Source of the DNA: Neomelitea salexigens DSM 19753
Lineage (GTDB): Bacteria; Pseudomonadota; Gammaproteobacteria; Pseudomonadales; Spongiibacteraceae
DNA: 64,000 bases
NCBI RefSeq assembly: GCF_000422345.1
Contig: NZ_AULP01000007.1
Location: forward strand, 58,154 to 122,153
Reading direction: 5' to 3'
This document shows positions 16,167-25,825 of this stretch, piece after piece. Each line of letters starts with the position of its first letter. Positions within the stretch are counted from its first letter, which is position 1. The notes under the pieces were generated by a model. That model worked only from the letters and a program-made list of their open reading frames with translations, did no database searches and was not told the DNA's origin. The position numbers and the translations under genes are program-made.

Positions 16167-19100
16167 ATGACAAACCTGAATGTTAGGCAGCAATTACTAA
16201 AGCGTATCTCGACGGTTGCGGATAAACAGCTAGATGGTAGAGACGCGAAGGTTTTTCGCCAGTTTCTCGATCAGGTGGTACATGTTCACCCTGACGAGAG
16301 TCAGCTGACTTGGGAGGCAGATGCCAACTTCGGTTTGTTGTATGGCTTATATGACTTTGTCTCCCAGCGCGCTGAATCGGAGTCATTGGTCAAAGTATTT
16401 AATCCGGACCTGGAAAGCGACGGCTGGTTGAGTAAGCACACGGTAATCTATTACTGCCAGCCCGATCGCCCATTTCTCGTTGATTCTCTGCGTATCGCGC
16501 TGAATAACTCCAACTTAAATGTGCACGTGTTTGAGAGCAATTTAATGTGGGTGGAGCGCAGCCCTGAGGGAAGGTTAGAGTCGCTATCGACGAGCCGCAA
16601 TAGTGACGCCTGTTGCGAAAGTGTTGGCTACGTATTGATAGACACCTGTAGTGATCAGAGCGTGCTCCACGCATTGACTTCTGATCTGCGAGCGGCGAGC
16701 AACGATGTTGAGCGAGTTGTCGAGCACTTCCCGTCGATGCTTGAGCGTTTACAGGCCTGTATAGACGAAAGTGAGCAAACCTTTGGAGCAGATAACGAAG
16801 AAGCTGTGTTTCTGCGTTGGCTACGCGATGGCAATTTCACGTTTTTGGGAATGTCGGACTTTCTTCTCTCTAGCCAAAATGATCAACCCTACATTGCCGA
16901 GGTGCCGAATAATCAGTTGGGCTTAATGGGCAAACGCGCGCCGCTGCCCGCTGTTGCATTGAATGAGTTGTGTGAAGGGTTTGCCGGTTTTTATGCTCAG
17001 CGATCGGCATTGGCGTTTACGAAAACCTCGCAGAAATCTACGGTGCACCGCCACGTTTACGCCGATTATATCGTGATAAAACGTTTCAATGAGCAGGGTG
17101 AGGCGGTTGGAGAGACACGGGTGCTCGGCCTGTATACCGCAGGTATGTACTACCACAGTGTCGAGCGAATACCGCTGCTGCGTAGCAAAGCGCAATGGTT
17201 GCGACACCACTCCCAACTCGATGGCGCCAGCCACAATGGCAAAACCTTCGCGCTGATCATTGAGCGCTACCCCAGAGATGAGCTCATTCAGGCTGAGCAA
17301 AGCGACCTGCTCGAAGCGCTATTGGCGATTTGGAAAATTTACGAGCGGCGGGCAGTGAAATTGGTGCTGCGCGTTGATCGCTTTGAAAAATTCGTGAGCT
17401 GCATTGTTTACTTGCCGCGCGAAGCGGTAAAAATGGAAAAGGACATCGAGCGACTGCTCGGGCAAGCCATTGGCAGTAGCGATTGTGAGTTGTCCACGCA
17501 GTTTCTGTCGGAATCGGTGCTGGCGCGCATGCAGTTAGTTTTCCGCATTCACGATCAACAATTTCGGCAGCTAGATCGCGGAGCGCTGGAAGCTGAGATT
17601 ATTGAATTGTGTCGGGACTGGCGTCAACGCTTTACCGAGCTGTGTATTGAGCGTCATGGCGAGGAAACCGGGCGCTCGCTAGCCATGCAATACCAGCAGG
17701 CATTTTCTGCCGCTTATCAGGATCGTTTTTCGCCGCTGCTGGCGGTGAATGATATCGAGCTCTGTCGGCGCCTTACAGACAGCAGCGATATCAGCATTAG
17801 CCTTTTTCATCAGGCCGGCAGTGACGATAATCGCCTGCGGCTAAAGCTATTTCATCGTGAAGAATCCTTGCAGTTGTCAGATATATTGCCGATGTTGGAA
17901 AAAATGGGCTCGCGGGTAGTGGTGGAGCACCCGTATCAAATTTGCCCGGACGGTGAAAGTGATATCTGGATGCACGACTTCGTGTTGGAGCACGACCTGG
18001 GCGGCGGTAGGAAGCTTAATCTGGAGTCAGTGCGCGACAGCTATGAAGACGCCTTGCGCGCGATCTGGCAGGGCAAGGCCGAGAATGACAGCTTTAATCG
18101 TCTAGTCATTGGTGCCAGGTTGGACTGGCGTTCTGTAGCGCTGATTCGCGCCTATGCGCGCTACATCAAACAGCTCGGCTCACTGCTGAGCTTAGACTTT
18201 ATCGCCTCGGTATTGAGCAGCAATGTCGATATAACTCGGGATTTAATGGCCTTGTTTCGCTGCCTGTTTGACCCGAGGCGCGGCGCACAAAAAAGCAGTG
18301 AAGAGCGCGAAAATAAGCTACGAGACGGCATTCTTCATGCGCTGGATGAAGTGCAAAACCTCAATGAGGACCAGGTGCTCCGGCAATACCTTGAGTGTAT
18401 CGACGCCACGCTGCGGTGTAACTTCTTTCAACAGGATGACGCGCTGCAATACCGCGATTGTATTGCGTTGAAGATCAGTACTCGCGATCTTAGCTTTGCG
18501 CCAGCCCCCCGCCCTGAATACGAGATATTTGTGTTTTCGCCGCGTGTGGAGGGCGTCCATCTGCGGGGCGGCAAAGTTGCGCGAGGCGGCATACGCTGGT
18601 CTGACCGCCTGGAGGATTACCGCACCGAAATCCTGGGGCTGGTAAAAGCGCAGCAGGTGAAAAATGCCGTCATAGTTCCCACCGGTGCTAAGGGGGGCTT
18701 TGTCGCCCGACGCTCGGCGCAGCTTGAGTCGCGTGAAGAGTTGTTTTCCGAAGGCGTGGCCTGCTACAAATTGTTTATTGGCAGCCTGCTGGATATTACC
18801 GATAACCGCGAGGGCGATCGTGTGGTGCCGCCCGAGTCTGTTGTTTGCCGTGATGATGACGATCCCTACTTAGTGGTTGCAGCGGATAAGGGCACGGCGA
18901 GTTTTTCCGATATTGCCAATGATATTGCCCTCAGTCGCGGCTTTTGGCTGGGCGATGCCTTCGCCTCTGGGGGCAGTAACGGTTACGACCACAAAGCGAT
19001 GGGAATTACCGCCAAGGGCGCTTGGGTTGCGGTGCAGCGGCATTTCCGTGAGCTTGGCATTGATGTGCAGCGCGATCCGGTGACGGTGATCGGTATCGGC

Positions 19101-21014
19101 GACATGGGCGGGGATGTATTTGGTAATGGCATGCTGTTATCCAAGTCGCTGAGGGTGGTTGCCGCCTTCAACCACCTGCATATTTTTATTGATCCAGCGC
19201 CCGATGCCGAAACCTCCTGGCAGGAGCGCAAACGCTTATTCGAGCGGCCCCGGTCAAGTTGGGCCGACTACAATACCGAATTAATCTCGGCGGGCGGTGG
19301 CGTATTCTCGCGCAGCGCCAAGCAGGTGCCATTGTCGCCGGAAATGCAGCAGTTATTAGCCTGTGATGACGCGGCACTCACACCCACGCAATTGATTCGC
19401 CGCCTGCTGCAGGCGAAGGTGGATCTGATTTGGAACGGCGGCATTGGCACCTATGTAAAAGCTTCTGAGGAAAGTCATGCTGATGTCGGTGATCGTGCCA
19501 ATGATCCCTTGCGGGTAAATGGTAGCGAGTTGCGTTGCCGGGTATTTGGTGAGGGCGGAAATCTCGGCGTTACCCAGCTCGGGCGTCTGGAATTTTGCCG
19601 CAATGGCGGTATTTGCAATACCGACTTTATCGATAACGCTGCTGGCGTGGATTGTTCCGACCACGAAGTAAATATAAAGATTCTGCTCAATGCACAGCTA
19701 GAGTCTGAGGACTTAACGTCCAAGCAGCGCAATCAGTTGCTTGCTGATATGACGGATGACGTGGCGTCCTTAGTGTTGCATAACAACTACCGTCAGACCC
19801 TGGCGATCAGCCTGGCCAGCTATAGCCGCGAAAAGCACCATCACGACTACCTTCGCTTTGTCGAGCATCTGGAGGAGACGGGGGCGCTGAATCGAGAGCT
19901 GGAGTTTTTACCTGACAACGAGCGTATTAACGAGCTGCACAGCGAGGGGAAAAGCTGGACGCGACCGGAATTAGCGCTGCTGGTTTCCTACGCCAAAGTT
20001 GAGCTTAAGGAACAGTTAATGGCGCTGGCGGATACCGACGACCCCTGGCTACTTGAGCGTGTATACCGCGCCTTCCCTCAGCGTCTTCGTCGCGACTACG
20101 CGTCACAAATTCGCGACCACCGTCTGGCCAAGGAAATCATTGCCACACAGTTGGCCAATGAGCTGGTGAATATCATGGGCTTTCGCTATAGCCATCGTCA
20201 GGAAATCTCCCTGGGGGCAACAGCGGTAGAAACAGCCTGTGCGTTTGTTACCGTTGTTGAGCTGTTTGGTATTGAAGCGCTGTGGCGCAACGTAGAAGCG
20301 TTAGACCAACGTGTTGATAGCGCCGTGCAGTACGCCTTGTTTCACCAGATTATGCGCCTTGGGCGACGCAGCACGCGCTGGTTTTTACGAAATGTCCACC
20401 ATATACAGCCATCGCGGCAGATAGAGAAAATGCAGCCGGGCTTCGCCGCGCTAATGCCAGGGGTGGTCGAGAATCTGAGCGGTGTATGGGCGGAGGAATA
20501 CCGCAGCAGAAGCGCCCGCTGGATGGAGGCCGGGGTGCCGGAAGAATTGGCGACCACCATTGCGGCGTTTGATGCCTATTTTATGCTGCCAGGCTGCGTG
20601 GATGCCGCCCTGGAAGTGAATTGTCCGGCGGAGCGTTTTAGCAAGTTGCAGTTTGCTCTGCTAGAAACCTTGCAAATGGATTGGGCGTTGCAGGTATTAA
20701 TATCCTGGCAGCCGGGCGGGCGTTGGCAGGATCTGGCGCGGGAGTCCTATGTGGATAGCCTGGAGTCGTTGTTGCGCCAGCTAAGCATTGGCCTATTGAG
20801 CGATGCACAACGGAGTTTGTCTGACATACTCGATAGCTGGCAAACTGACAACCAGACGCGCTTGAGTCGTTACCGTACCATCATCGATAGTGTCAGAATC
20901 GCGGCGGCCGAGGATTTGTCGGTGTTCACTGTCGTGTTGCGAGAGCTTCAGGATCTGGTTGACGCGTCGCTGGCTCAATTGCCCGATTCGTCGCCGCCAC
21001 ACGCCACTGGCTAA
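16167..21014 (+). CDS. gdhB: NAD-specific glutamate dehydrogenase, large (GDH2-type)
   Basis: About 1615 residues, the size of the 180-kDa NAD-GDH class. I start at the ATG at 16167 because the longer frame depends on a TTG. The N-terminal 700 residues are the regulatory ACT/helical part. The catalytic core is at about 780-1250 and shows GGKVARGGIRWSDRLEDYRT, the substrate-lysine region VPTGAKGGFV, the DKGTASFSDIAN and GGSNGYDHKAMGI blocks, and the nucleotide-binding GIGDMGGDVFGNGML. The C-terminal helical domain is complete. It converts glutamate to 2-oxoglutarate and ammonia with NAD, feeding amino-acid carbon into the TCA cycle. It is monocistronic, with 63 bp to the next gene. Confidence 0.95.
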   Translation: MTNLNVRQQLLKRISTVADKQLDGRDAKVFRQFLDQVVHVHPDESQLTWEADANFGLLYGLYDFVSQRAESESLVKVFNPDLESDGWLSKHTVIYYCQPDRPFLVDSLRIALNNSNLNVHVFESNLMWVERSPEGRLESLSTSRNSDACCESVGYVLIDTCSDQSVLHALTSDLRAASNDVERVVEHFPSMLERLQACIDESEQTFGADNEEAVFLRWLRDGNFTFLGMSDFLLSSQNDQPYIAEVPNNQLGLMGKRAPLPAVALNELCEGFAGFYAQRSALAFTKTSQKSTVHRHVYADYIVIKRFNEQGEAVGETRVLGLYTAGMYYHSVERIPLLRSKAQWLRHHSQLDGASHNGKTFALIIERYPRDELIQAEQSDLLEALLAIWKIYERRAVKLVLRVDRFEKFVSCIVYLPREAVKMEKDIERLLGQAIGSSDCELSTQFLSESVLARMQLVFRIHDQQFRQLDRGALEAEIIELCRDWRQRFTELCIERHGEETGRSLAMQYQQAFSAAYQDRFSPLLAVNDIELCRRLTDSSDISISLFHQAGSDDNRLRLKLFHREESLQLSDILPMLEKMGSRVVVEHPYQICPDGESDIWMHDFVLEHDLGGGRKLNLESVRDSYEDALRAIWQGKAENDSFNRLVIGARLDWRSVALIRAYARYIKQLGSLLSLDFIASVLSSNVDITRDLMALFRCLFDPRRGAQKSSEERENKLRDGILHALDEVQNLNEDQVLRQYLECIDATLRCNFFQQDDALQYRDCIALKISTRDLSFAPAPRPEYEIFVFSPRVEGVHLRGGKVARGGIRWSDRLEDYRTEILGLVKAQQVKNAVIVPTGAKGGFVARRSAQLESREELFSEGVACYKLFIGSLLDITDNREGDRVVPPESVVCRDDDDPYLVVAADKGTASFSDIANDIALSRGFWLGDAFASGGSNGYDHKAMGITAKGAWVAVQRHFRELGIDVQRDPVTVIGIGDMGGDVFGNGMLLSKSLRVVAAFNHLHIFIDPAPDAETSWQERKRLFERPRSSWADYNTELISAGGGVFSRSAKQVPLSPEMQQLLACDDAALTPTQLIRRLLQAKVDLIWNGGIGTYVKASEESHADVGDRANDPLRVNGSELRCRVFGEGGNLGVTQLGRLEFCRNGGICNTDFIDNAAGVDCSDHEVNIKILLNAQLESEDLTSKQRNQLLADMTDDVASLVLHNNYRQTLAISLASYSREKHHHDYLRFVEHLEETGALNRELEFLPDNERINELHSEGKSWTRPELALLVSYAKVELKEQLMALADTDDPWLLERVYRAFPQRLRRDYASQIRDHRLAKEIIATQLANELVNIMGFRYSHRQEISLGATAVETACAFVTVVELFGIEALWRNVEALDQRVDSAVQYALFHQIMRLGRRSTRWFLRNVHHIQPSRQIEKMQPGFAALMPGVVENLSGVWAEEYRSRSARWMEAGVPEELATTIAAFDAYFMLPGCVDAALEVNCPAERFSKLQFALLETLQMDWALQVLISWQPGGRWQDLARESYVDSLESLLRQLSIGLLSDAQRSLSDILDSWQTDNQTRLSRYRTIIDSVRIAAAEDLSVFTVVLRELQDLVDASLAQLPDSSPPHATG

Positions 21015-21077
21015 GCGCCCGTGAGCCTTAAATAAGGCGCCGGTGAATCGAAATAAACACTAAGGGGAAATACTCTT

Positions 21078-22565
21078 TTGAAACGCACGTTGGTTTTTGT
21101 TTTTTCTGCGCTGTTGCTCTGCCTGATCCTGATTGTTGCCAGTCCGTTTGTCTTGATTCAATTCGGCTCGCCAGGGATGGCAACGGCCTCTCGGGCCCTG
21201 TTGCATGCGGCAGTTGGCTACAGCGATGCCGAGTCGACGGGTAGCGGTACTGATCTCGCGGTTGCGGAGGGGTATCGCGTTGATGTGTATGCCAGCGGTC
21301 TGGGAAATATTCGTTTTCTTGCCATCACCTCAGATGGCGATCTTTTTGTCAGTCGCCCGCGCACCGGTGAAGTGCTGCGTCTTGCTGCAGACCAAAATGG
21401 CGATGGCCTGCCCGACGCTCAAGAGGTCGTGCTGGCGGGGCTGACGCGGCCGCATGGCTTGGCATTGCGAGATAATCACTTATACGTTGCCGAGTCGAAT
21501 GCAATTGGTCGCGTGGCGCTGGATAGTGGTGGCCGCATTCAAGGCGATTACCAGCGGTTGGTGAGCGGGTTTGGCGACGGCGGCAATCATTGGACAAAAA
21601 CCATAGCGTTTGGTCCAGATGGTTGGCTGTACCTCAGTTCCGGGTCCACCTGTAATGTGTGTGAAGAAAGTGATCCGCAGCGCGCGACAATCATGCGGAT
21701 GCAAGCTGATGGCAGTGGTCTGGAAATTTATGCGCGCGGTCTGCGCAACAGTGTTGGCTTTGACTGGACGCCCTGGGATCAGCGGCTTTTTGCCACCGAT
21801 AATGGCCGTGATTTGTTGGGTGACAACTTCCCGCCCTGCGAGCTGAACGAGGTTGTGAAGGCCGGTTTCTATGGTTGGCCCTATTACAATGCGGATCAGC
21901 TGGACCCTGAATTCGGAGAGAAAATTCCGCAAGGACTGCCACAAAACAGGCCACCTGCCCATAATTTCCCCGCGCATAATGCCCCACTCGGTATTCGTTT
22001 TTTGCGGCACCAGGATGGGCCGTACGCGCGTTCTGCGCTAGTGGCTTTGCACGGCTCCTGGAATCGCAGCGAGCCAGATGGCTATAAAGTGGTGTCACTC
22101 CACTGGCAGCAAGACGGCAGTATTGTCCAGCGCGACTTTTTGAGTGACTTCTTACAGTCCGACCGCTTGCTGGGTCGCCCGGTGGATATTGTCGAGGCGA
22201 CAAGTGGGGAGATATTTATCTCCGATGATTACAGTGGCCGGGTCTATCGTGTGCACCGCGGTGAAGCCAGTCGCGTGGCTGTGAATACCGTGCCAGAGCG
22301 CGACGAAGCAGACCCACTGCGCGACTATAGTCAGCGCGATCGTGAGCGCCTCGTCGCAATGGGGGGCAGCCTGTATGAACGCTATGCCTGCGCCGAGTGT
22401 CATGAGGGCAAGGGGTTACGCCCCCTGCGCGGGTTGGGGGAGCGTTATTCAGCGCAGAGCTTAATGCGCTTTTTTCTAACGCCAACACCACCGATGCCTC
22501 AGCTAAATTTAAATGAAGCGCAGCGCGAGGCGCTAATGGTGTATTTATTCACCGAAGTGAAGTAG
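21078..22565 (+). CDS. Membrane-anchored sorbosone/glucose dehydrogenase-like protein with cytochrome c domain
   Basis: 495 residues from a TTG start with aagggg upstream. An N-terminal hydrophobic segment (about 5-28) exports or anchors the protein. Residues 50-400 form a beta-propeller of the PQQ-type glucose/L-sorbosone dehydrogenase family, with repeated GDLFVSRP, GLTRPHGLAL and IAFGPDGWLYLSSGS blades and NEVVKAGFYGWPYYN. The C-terminus is a small cytochrome c domain: C438-A-E-C441-H442, and MPQLN as likely distal Met ligand. It should oxidise a sugar or alcohol in the periplasm and pass electrons to the respiratory chain; the substrate is unknown. The receiver gene on the other strand overlaps its 3' end by about 21 bp. 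Confidence 0.85.
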   Translation: MKRTLVFVFSALLLCLILIVASPFVLIQFGSPGMATASRALLHAAVGYSDAESTGSGTDLAVAEGYRVDVYASGLGNIRFLAITSDGDLFVSRPRTGEVLRLAADQNGDGLPDAQEVVLAGLTRPHGLALRDNHLYVAESNAIGRVALDSGGRIQGDYQRLVSGFGDGGNHWTKTIAFGPDGWLYLSSGSTCNVCEESDPQRATIMRMQADGSGLEIYARGLRNSVGFDWTPWDQRLFATDNGRDLLGDNFPPCELNEVVKAGFYGWPYYNADQLDPEFGEKIPQGLPQNRPPAHNFPAHNAPLGIRFLRHQDGPYARSALVALHGSWNRSEPDGYKVVSLHWQQDGSIVQRDFLSDFLQSDRLLGRPVDIVEATSGEIFISDDYSGRVYRVHRGEASRVAVNTVPERDEADPLRDYSQRDRERLVAMGGSLYERYACAECHEGKGLRPLRGLGERYSAQSLMRFFLTPTPPMPQLNLNEAQREALMVYLFTEVK

Positions 22566-23003
22566 CTTCTCTTGGCACACTATCATGGAGCGCTCTCTGT
22601 CCAAGCGTCTCAAGCCTGCTTGAATGCGTGCACGAAGCTCTTCGCTGGCGGCGGGCTTGCAGATAAAATCGTCAGCGCCCGCGTCCATGGCTGCGATCAT
22701 GTCCGCCCGCTCTTTACGCCCCGTTAGCATAATGAAGTAGGGCGCCCCCATTGCGGGGCTATGACTAATGGTTTGGCAGAGCTCCAATCCACTGACCTTA
22801 GGCATTTGCCAGTCGCAAAGCACAATATCGATATGCTCAACCAGTAAAATTTGCAGTGCTTCGTTGGGGTCGTTACAGCATAGGGTCTCAAAATGGTGCC
22901 CCTTCAGTAGCGCCTCCATTCGGAACAGTTCGATAGGTGAGTCGTCGACGATGAGTATGCGAGACGACTCAATAGGGCTGGGGTGGTTGCCGATATTACG
23001 CAT
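22545..23003 (-). CDS. Stand-alone response-regulator receiver protein
   Basis: 152 residues from the ATG at 23003, which has ggag nine bases upstream; the longer frame lacks a site. It is a CheY-like receiver domain with the acidic pair D20-D21, phosphorylation site D64 (VLCDWQMP), the switch Thr in IMLTGRKE and Lys in FICKPAA. No output domain follows, only a short helical tail. It may relay phosphate or bind a partner. No histidine kinase is adjacent. Its last codons overlap the 3' end of the dehydrogenase gene on the opposite strand. Confidence 0.88.
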   Translation of the reverse strand: MRNIGNHPSPIESSRILIVDDSPIELFRMEALLKGHHFETLCCNDPNEALQILLVEHIDIVLCDWQMPKVSGLELCQTISHSPAMGAPYFIMLTGRKERADMIAAMDAGADDFICKPAASEELRARIQAGLRRLDRERSMIVCQEKLLHFGE

Positions 23004-23127
23004 TTTAAAAGCTCCAACGCCATGTCTTGGGCGGTGTGTGAATCTCATAGGTGATTTGGTGCAAATTTTGTTCCTTAATTAAATAGTTGAAAATATTGAA
23101 TATTTTTTTACCTCAGCGCCCGGATTT

Positions 23128-23163
23128 CAGCTTGCGTTGCAGCTTGCATAGCAGCTTGCATGG
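23128..23163. repeat. Three 12-bp tandem repeats
   Basis: cagcttgcgttg, cagcttgcatag and cagcttgcatgg follow one another in the gap between the receiver gene and the malic enzyme gene. No role is evident; they may lie in the malic enzyme promoter region. Confidence 0.6.
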
Positions 23164-23294
23164 GGCGTGTTACCCTGTGCGAGCTTGGCGATCGTCGCAT
23201 AGACTTTAGTGGTATTTATTTTGTGATTGGTGTTATTCATGTTTAGAATGACGGCGCTGAGAAGTTGTTTGTGCCCCTCCGATACGAGTCCATT

Positions 23295-24989
23295 ATGAAT
23301 TCTGAGAAACCGCTGTATATCTCTTACGCAGGCCCCATGTTGTTGGAAACCCCGCTGCTAAATAAAGGCTCGGCATTTACTGAAAAGGAGCGTCGAAGCT
23401 TTAATTTGATGGGGCTGTTGCCGCCGCGCTACGAAAATATCGACGAGCAAGTCGAACGTGCCTATATGCAGTACTGCAGCTTCGATGAACCGATTAATAA
23501 ACATATCTACCTGCGGGCGGTGCAAGACAATAATGAAACCCTGTTCTATCGCCTGCTGAATGACCACCTCGAAGAGATGTTACCCGTTATCTACACCCCG
23601 ACGGTGGGTGAGGCTTGTGAGCATTTTTCCGACATTTATCGCAGTGCCCGCGGCATCTTTGTCTCCTATGAAGACCGTGACTACTTGAATGACATTTTGC
23701 ACAGCGTCAGTAAGGACCGAGTAAAAGTGCTGGTAGTCACCGACGGTGAGCGCGTGTTGGGTTTGGGCGACCAGGGCATTGGGGGAATGGGTATTCCGAT
23801 TGGCAAATTATCTTTGTATACCGCCTGCGGCGGAATTAGCCCCGCCTATACATTGCCGGTTGTGTTGGATGTGGGCACGAATAACCAAACATTGCTCGAT
23901 GACCCCATGTATATGGGCATGCGCCACCCGCGTATTGAAAAGGATGAGTACAACGCCTTTGTTGACCAGTTTATCGACGCGGTGCAACAGCGCTGGCCAG
24001 GAGTGCTGATTCAGTTTGAAGATTTTGCTCAGCCCAATGCCATGCCGATTTTGCAGCGGCATAAAGAGCGTGTTTGTTGCTTTAACGATGATATTCAAGG
24101 AACCGCTGCCGTGACTTTAGGGACGGTGCTTTCCGCGTGTAAGCGCAAGGGCGAACGACTGCGGGATCAGAATATCGTGTTCGTCGGTGCGGGTTCGGCC
24201 GGCTGTGGCATTGCCGAGCAATTGATTCGCGCAATGGTCGAAGAGGGCCTGAGCGACGCCGAAGCCCGCGCCCAGCTCTACATGATCGACCGCTATGGCT
24301 TACTGATGCAGCGTATGGACGGGCTGTTGGATTTTCAGTCGGCGCTGGCCCAGCCCGAATCGGTGGTATCGGCTTGGCAATATGATGGCGACTATCCCAG
24401 TCTGCAGGATGTTGTTAGCAATATCGATGTGGGCGTACTGATAGGTGTTTCCGGCAAGCCCGGTCTGTTTACCGAAGAGGCAATTCGCCGTCTGCATCAG
24501 CGTTGTGAGCGGCCCATCATCCTGCCATTAAGTAATCCGTCAAAGCATGTTGAAGCGCGGCCGCAGCAGATTCTTGAATGGACCAATGGACAGGCTGTCG
24601 TCGCCACTGGCAGTCCGTTCTCAGCGGTGGAATACGCGCAGCAGCGCTACGAAATTTCGCAGTGTAATAACAGCTATATCTTCCCCGGCATTGGTTTGGG
24701 AGTGGTGGCCAGCCGTGCCAGCCGCGTTAGCGACGAAATGTTAATGGCCGCCAGTCGCTGCCTTGCTGAGGCCGCTACCCAGTATCACGATAAACTAAAT
24801 AGAGTGCTGCCGCCGCTAACTGAGCTCGCCGAGTTGAGTCGTGCTATCGCCTTTGCCGTCGCCAAAGTGGCTCAGGCACAAGGCTTGGCACGTGAGCGCA
24901 GTGACGAGGAATTGCAGGCGGATATAGAACGCAGCTTCTGGACGCCTAACTATCGAGAATATCGTCGTATTGCTGCACGCGCTCGTTGA
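23295..24989 (+). CDS. maeA: NAD-dependent malic enzyme (oxaloacetate-decarboxylating)
   Basis: 564 residues when started at the ATG at 23295 ([20 protein letters not shown]); a TTG ten codons upstream would add a tail not usual for the family. It has all blocks of the large malic enzyme family: [60 protein letters not shown] (metal/substrate) and [16 protein letters not shown] (NAD binding). It decarboxylates malate to pyruvate, linking the TCA cycle to gluconeogenic or acetyl-CoA metabolism. Its stop lies 9 bp from the stop of the convergent TetR gene. Confidence 0.95.
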   Translation: MNSEKPLYISYAGPMLLETPLLNKGSAFTEKERRSFNLMGLLPPRYENIDEQVERAYMQYCSFDEPINKHIYLRAVQDNNETLFYRLLNDHLEEMLPVIYTPTVGEACEHFSDIYRSARGIFVSYEDRDYLNDILHSVSKDRVKVLVVTDGERVLGLGDQGIGGMGIPIGKLSLYTACGGISPAYTLPVVLDVGTNNQTLLDDPMYMGMRHPRIEKDEYNAFVDQFIDAVQQRWPGVLIQFEDFAQPNAMPILQRHKERVCCFNDDIQGTAAVTLGTVLSACKRKGERLRDQNIVFVGAGSAGCGIAEQLIRAMVEEGLSDAEARAQLYMIDRYGLLMQRMDGLLDFQSALAQPESVVSAWQYDGDYPSLQDVVSNIDVGVLIGVSGKPGLFTEEAIRRLHQRCERPIILPLSNPSKHVEARPQQILEWTNGQAVVATGSPFSAVEYAQQRYEISQCNNSYIFPGIGLGVVASRASRVSDEMLMAASRCLAEAATQYHDKLNRVLPPLTELAELSRAIAFAVAKVAQAQGLARERSDEELQADIERSFWTPNYREYRRIAARAR

Positions 24990-24998
24990 TACAACTGA

Positions 24999-25658
24999 TT
25001 AGGAAGCGTTGGTCGGCTTGGGCGTAGCTTGCAGATAGGCCATCAAAAGGTTGAGTAGCTCGTCGCGAAATTCGTTACTGGCAAGCAGCTCGGGGTGCTG
25101 CTGAACGGCGATTCGCAAATTGCCCTGCAGGGTTTGACGCAGCAGCAAATTGCGCAATTTCGGGTTGCCTGTGCACTCATGCTTACATAGCCAATCATCC
25201 AGCCAAGTTTCCCATGACGGGTTGTTTAATGATTGTGTCAGTTGGTCGATGCGTTGGTGAGCGTCGAAATTGTGTTGATACTCTTTAAAAAATGTCGGTT
25301 CTAATTCTTGCAGAACTAATAGTTGCTCGCACTCCATATCAATAATCGCCGCAAGCCCCTCTCGTAGCGAGGCGTTTGCCCGCGCTTGAATTTCTGTAAA
25401 GCGCTGGCGGGCGAGCTGCGCTAAATCGTCCAGTGCAGCATCGTAGACATCAGATAGGATGGCCTCCTTGCAGGGAAAGTATTGGTATAGCGACGCAATA
25501 TTCACCCCGGCGACATCAGCGATGCGCTGGGTGGTGAGTTTGTCGGCGCCTTCGTCACGCAAAATTTTCAGGCAGGCTTGCTGAATTGCGTTAACGGTAA
25601 ATAACGATCGACTCTGCTTGGGGCGTTTGCGAGCGCGTGGAGGAGTTTTATCGGCCAT
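24999..25658 (-). CDS. TetR-family transcriptional regulator of the sulfotransferase cluster
   Basis: 219 residues from the ATG at 25658 (MADKTPPRARKRPKQSRS). The basic N-terminus leads to a TetR HTH at about 20-70 (LTTQRIADVAGVNIASLYQYF), then a helical ligand domain. It is divergent from the sulfotransferase gene with 167 bp between the starts, the usual arrangement for a local repressor of a lipid- or aromatic-modifying cluster. The intergenic region is AT-rich (ttatatataaatcaat near 25710); I could not define an operator. Confidence 0.85.
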   Translation of the reverse strand: MADKTPPRARKRPKQSRSLFTVNAIQQACLKILRDEGADKLTTQRIADVAGVNIASLYQYFPCKEAILSDVYDAALDDLAQLARQRFTEIQARANASLREGLAAIIDMECEQLLVLQELEPTFFKEYQHNFDAHQRIDQLTQSLNNPSWETWLDDWLCKHECTGNPKLRNLLLRQTLQGNLRIAVQQHPELLASNEFRDELLNLLMAYLQATPKPTNAS

Positions 25659-25825
25659 AGTCGAACTCAAAAATATAAGTGCCAGCGTTTTCTGACTGAT
25701 TCTTTCTGTTATTTATATATAAATCAATGGCTTGTGGTTCTTGCTTGTCTGTGAAAATGCCAGTTGTTTAGCCATTTGTATCTCGCCTAGTCTGTCACTT
25801 CACGCCGCAGATTAGGAGCCTTTCT

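Noticed and set aside
18268-19732. Many open frames on both strands inside the glutamate dehydrogenase gene
   Set aside because: GC-rich codon use of a long real gene creates them; the large protein is intact and recognisable.
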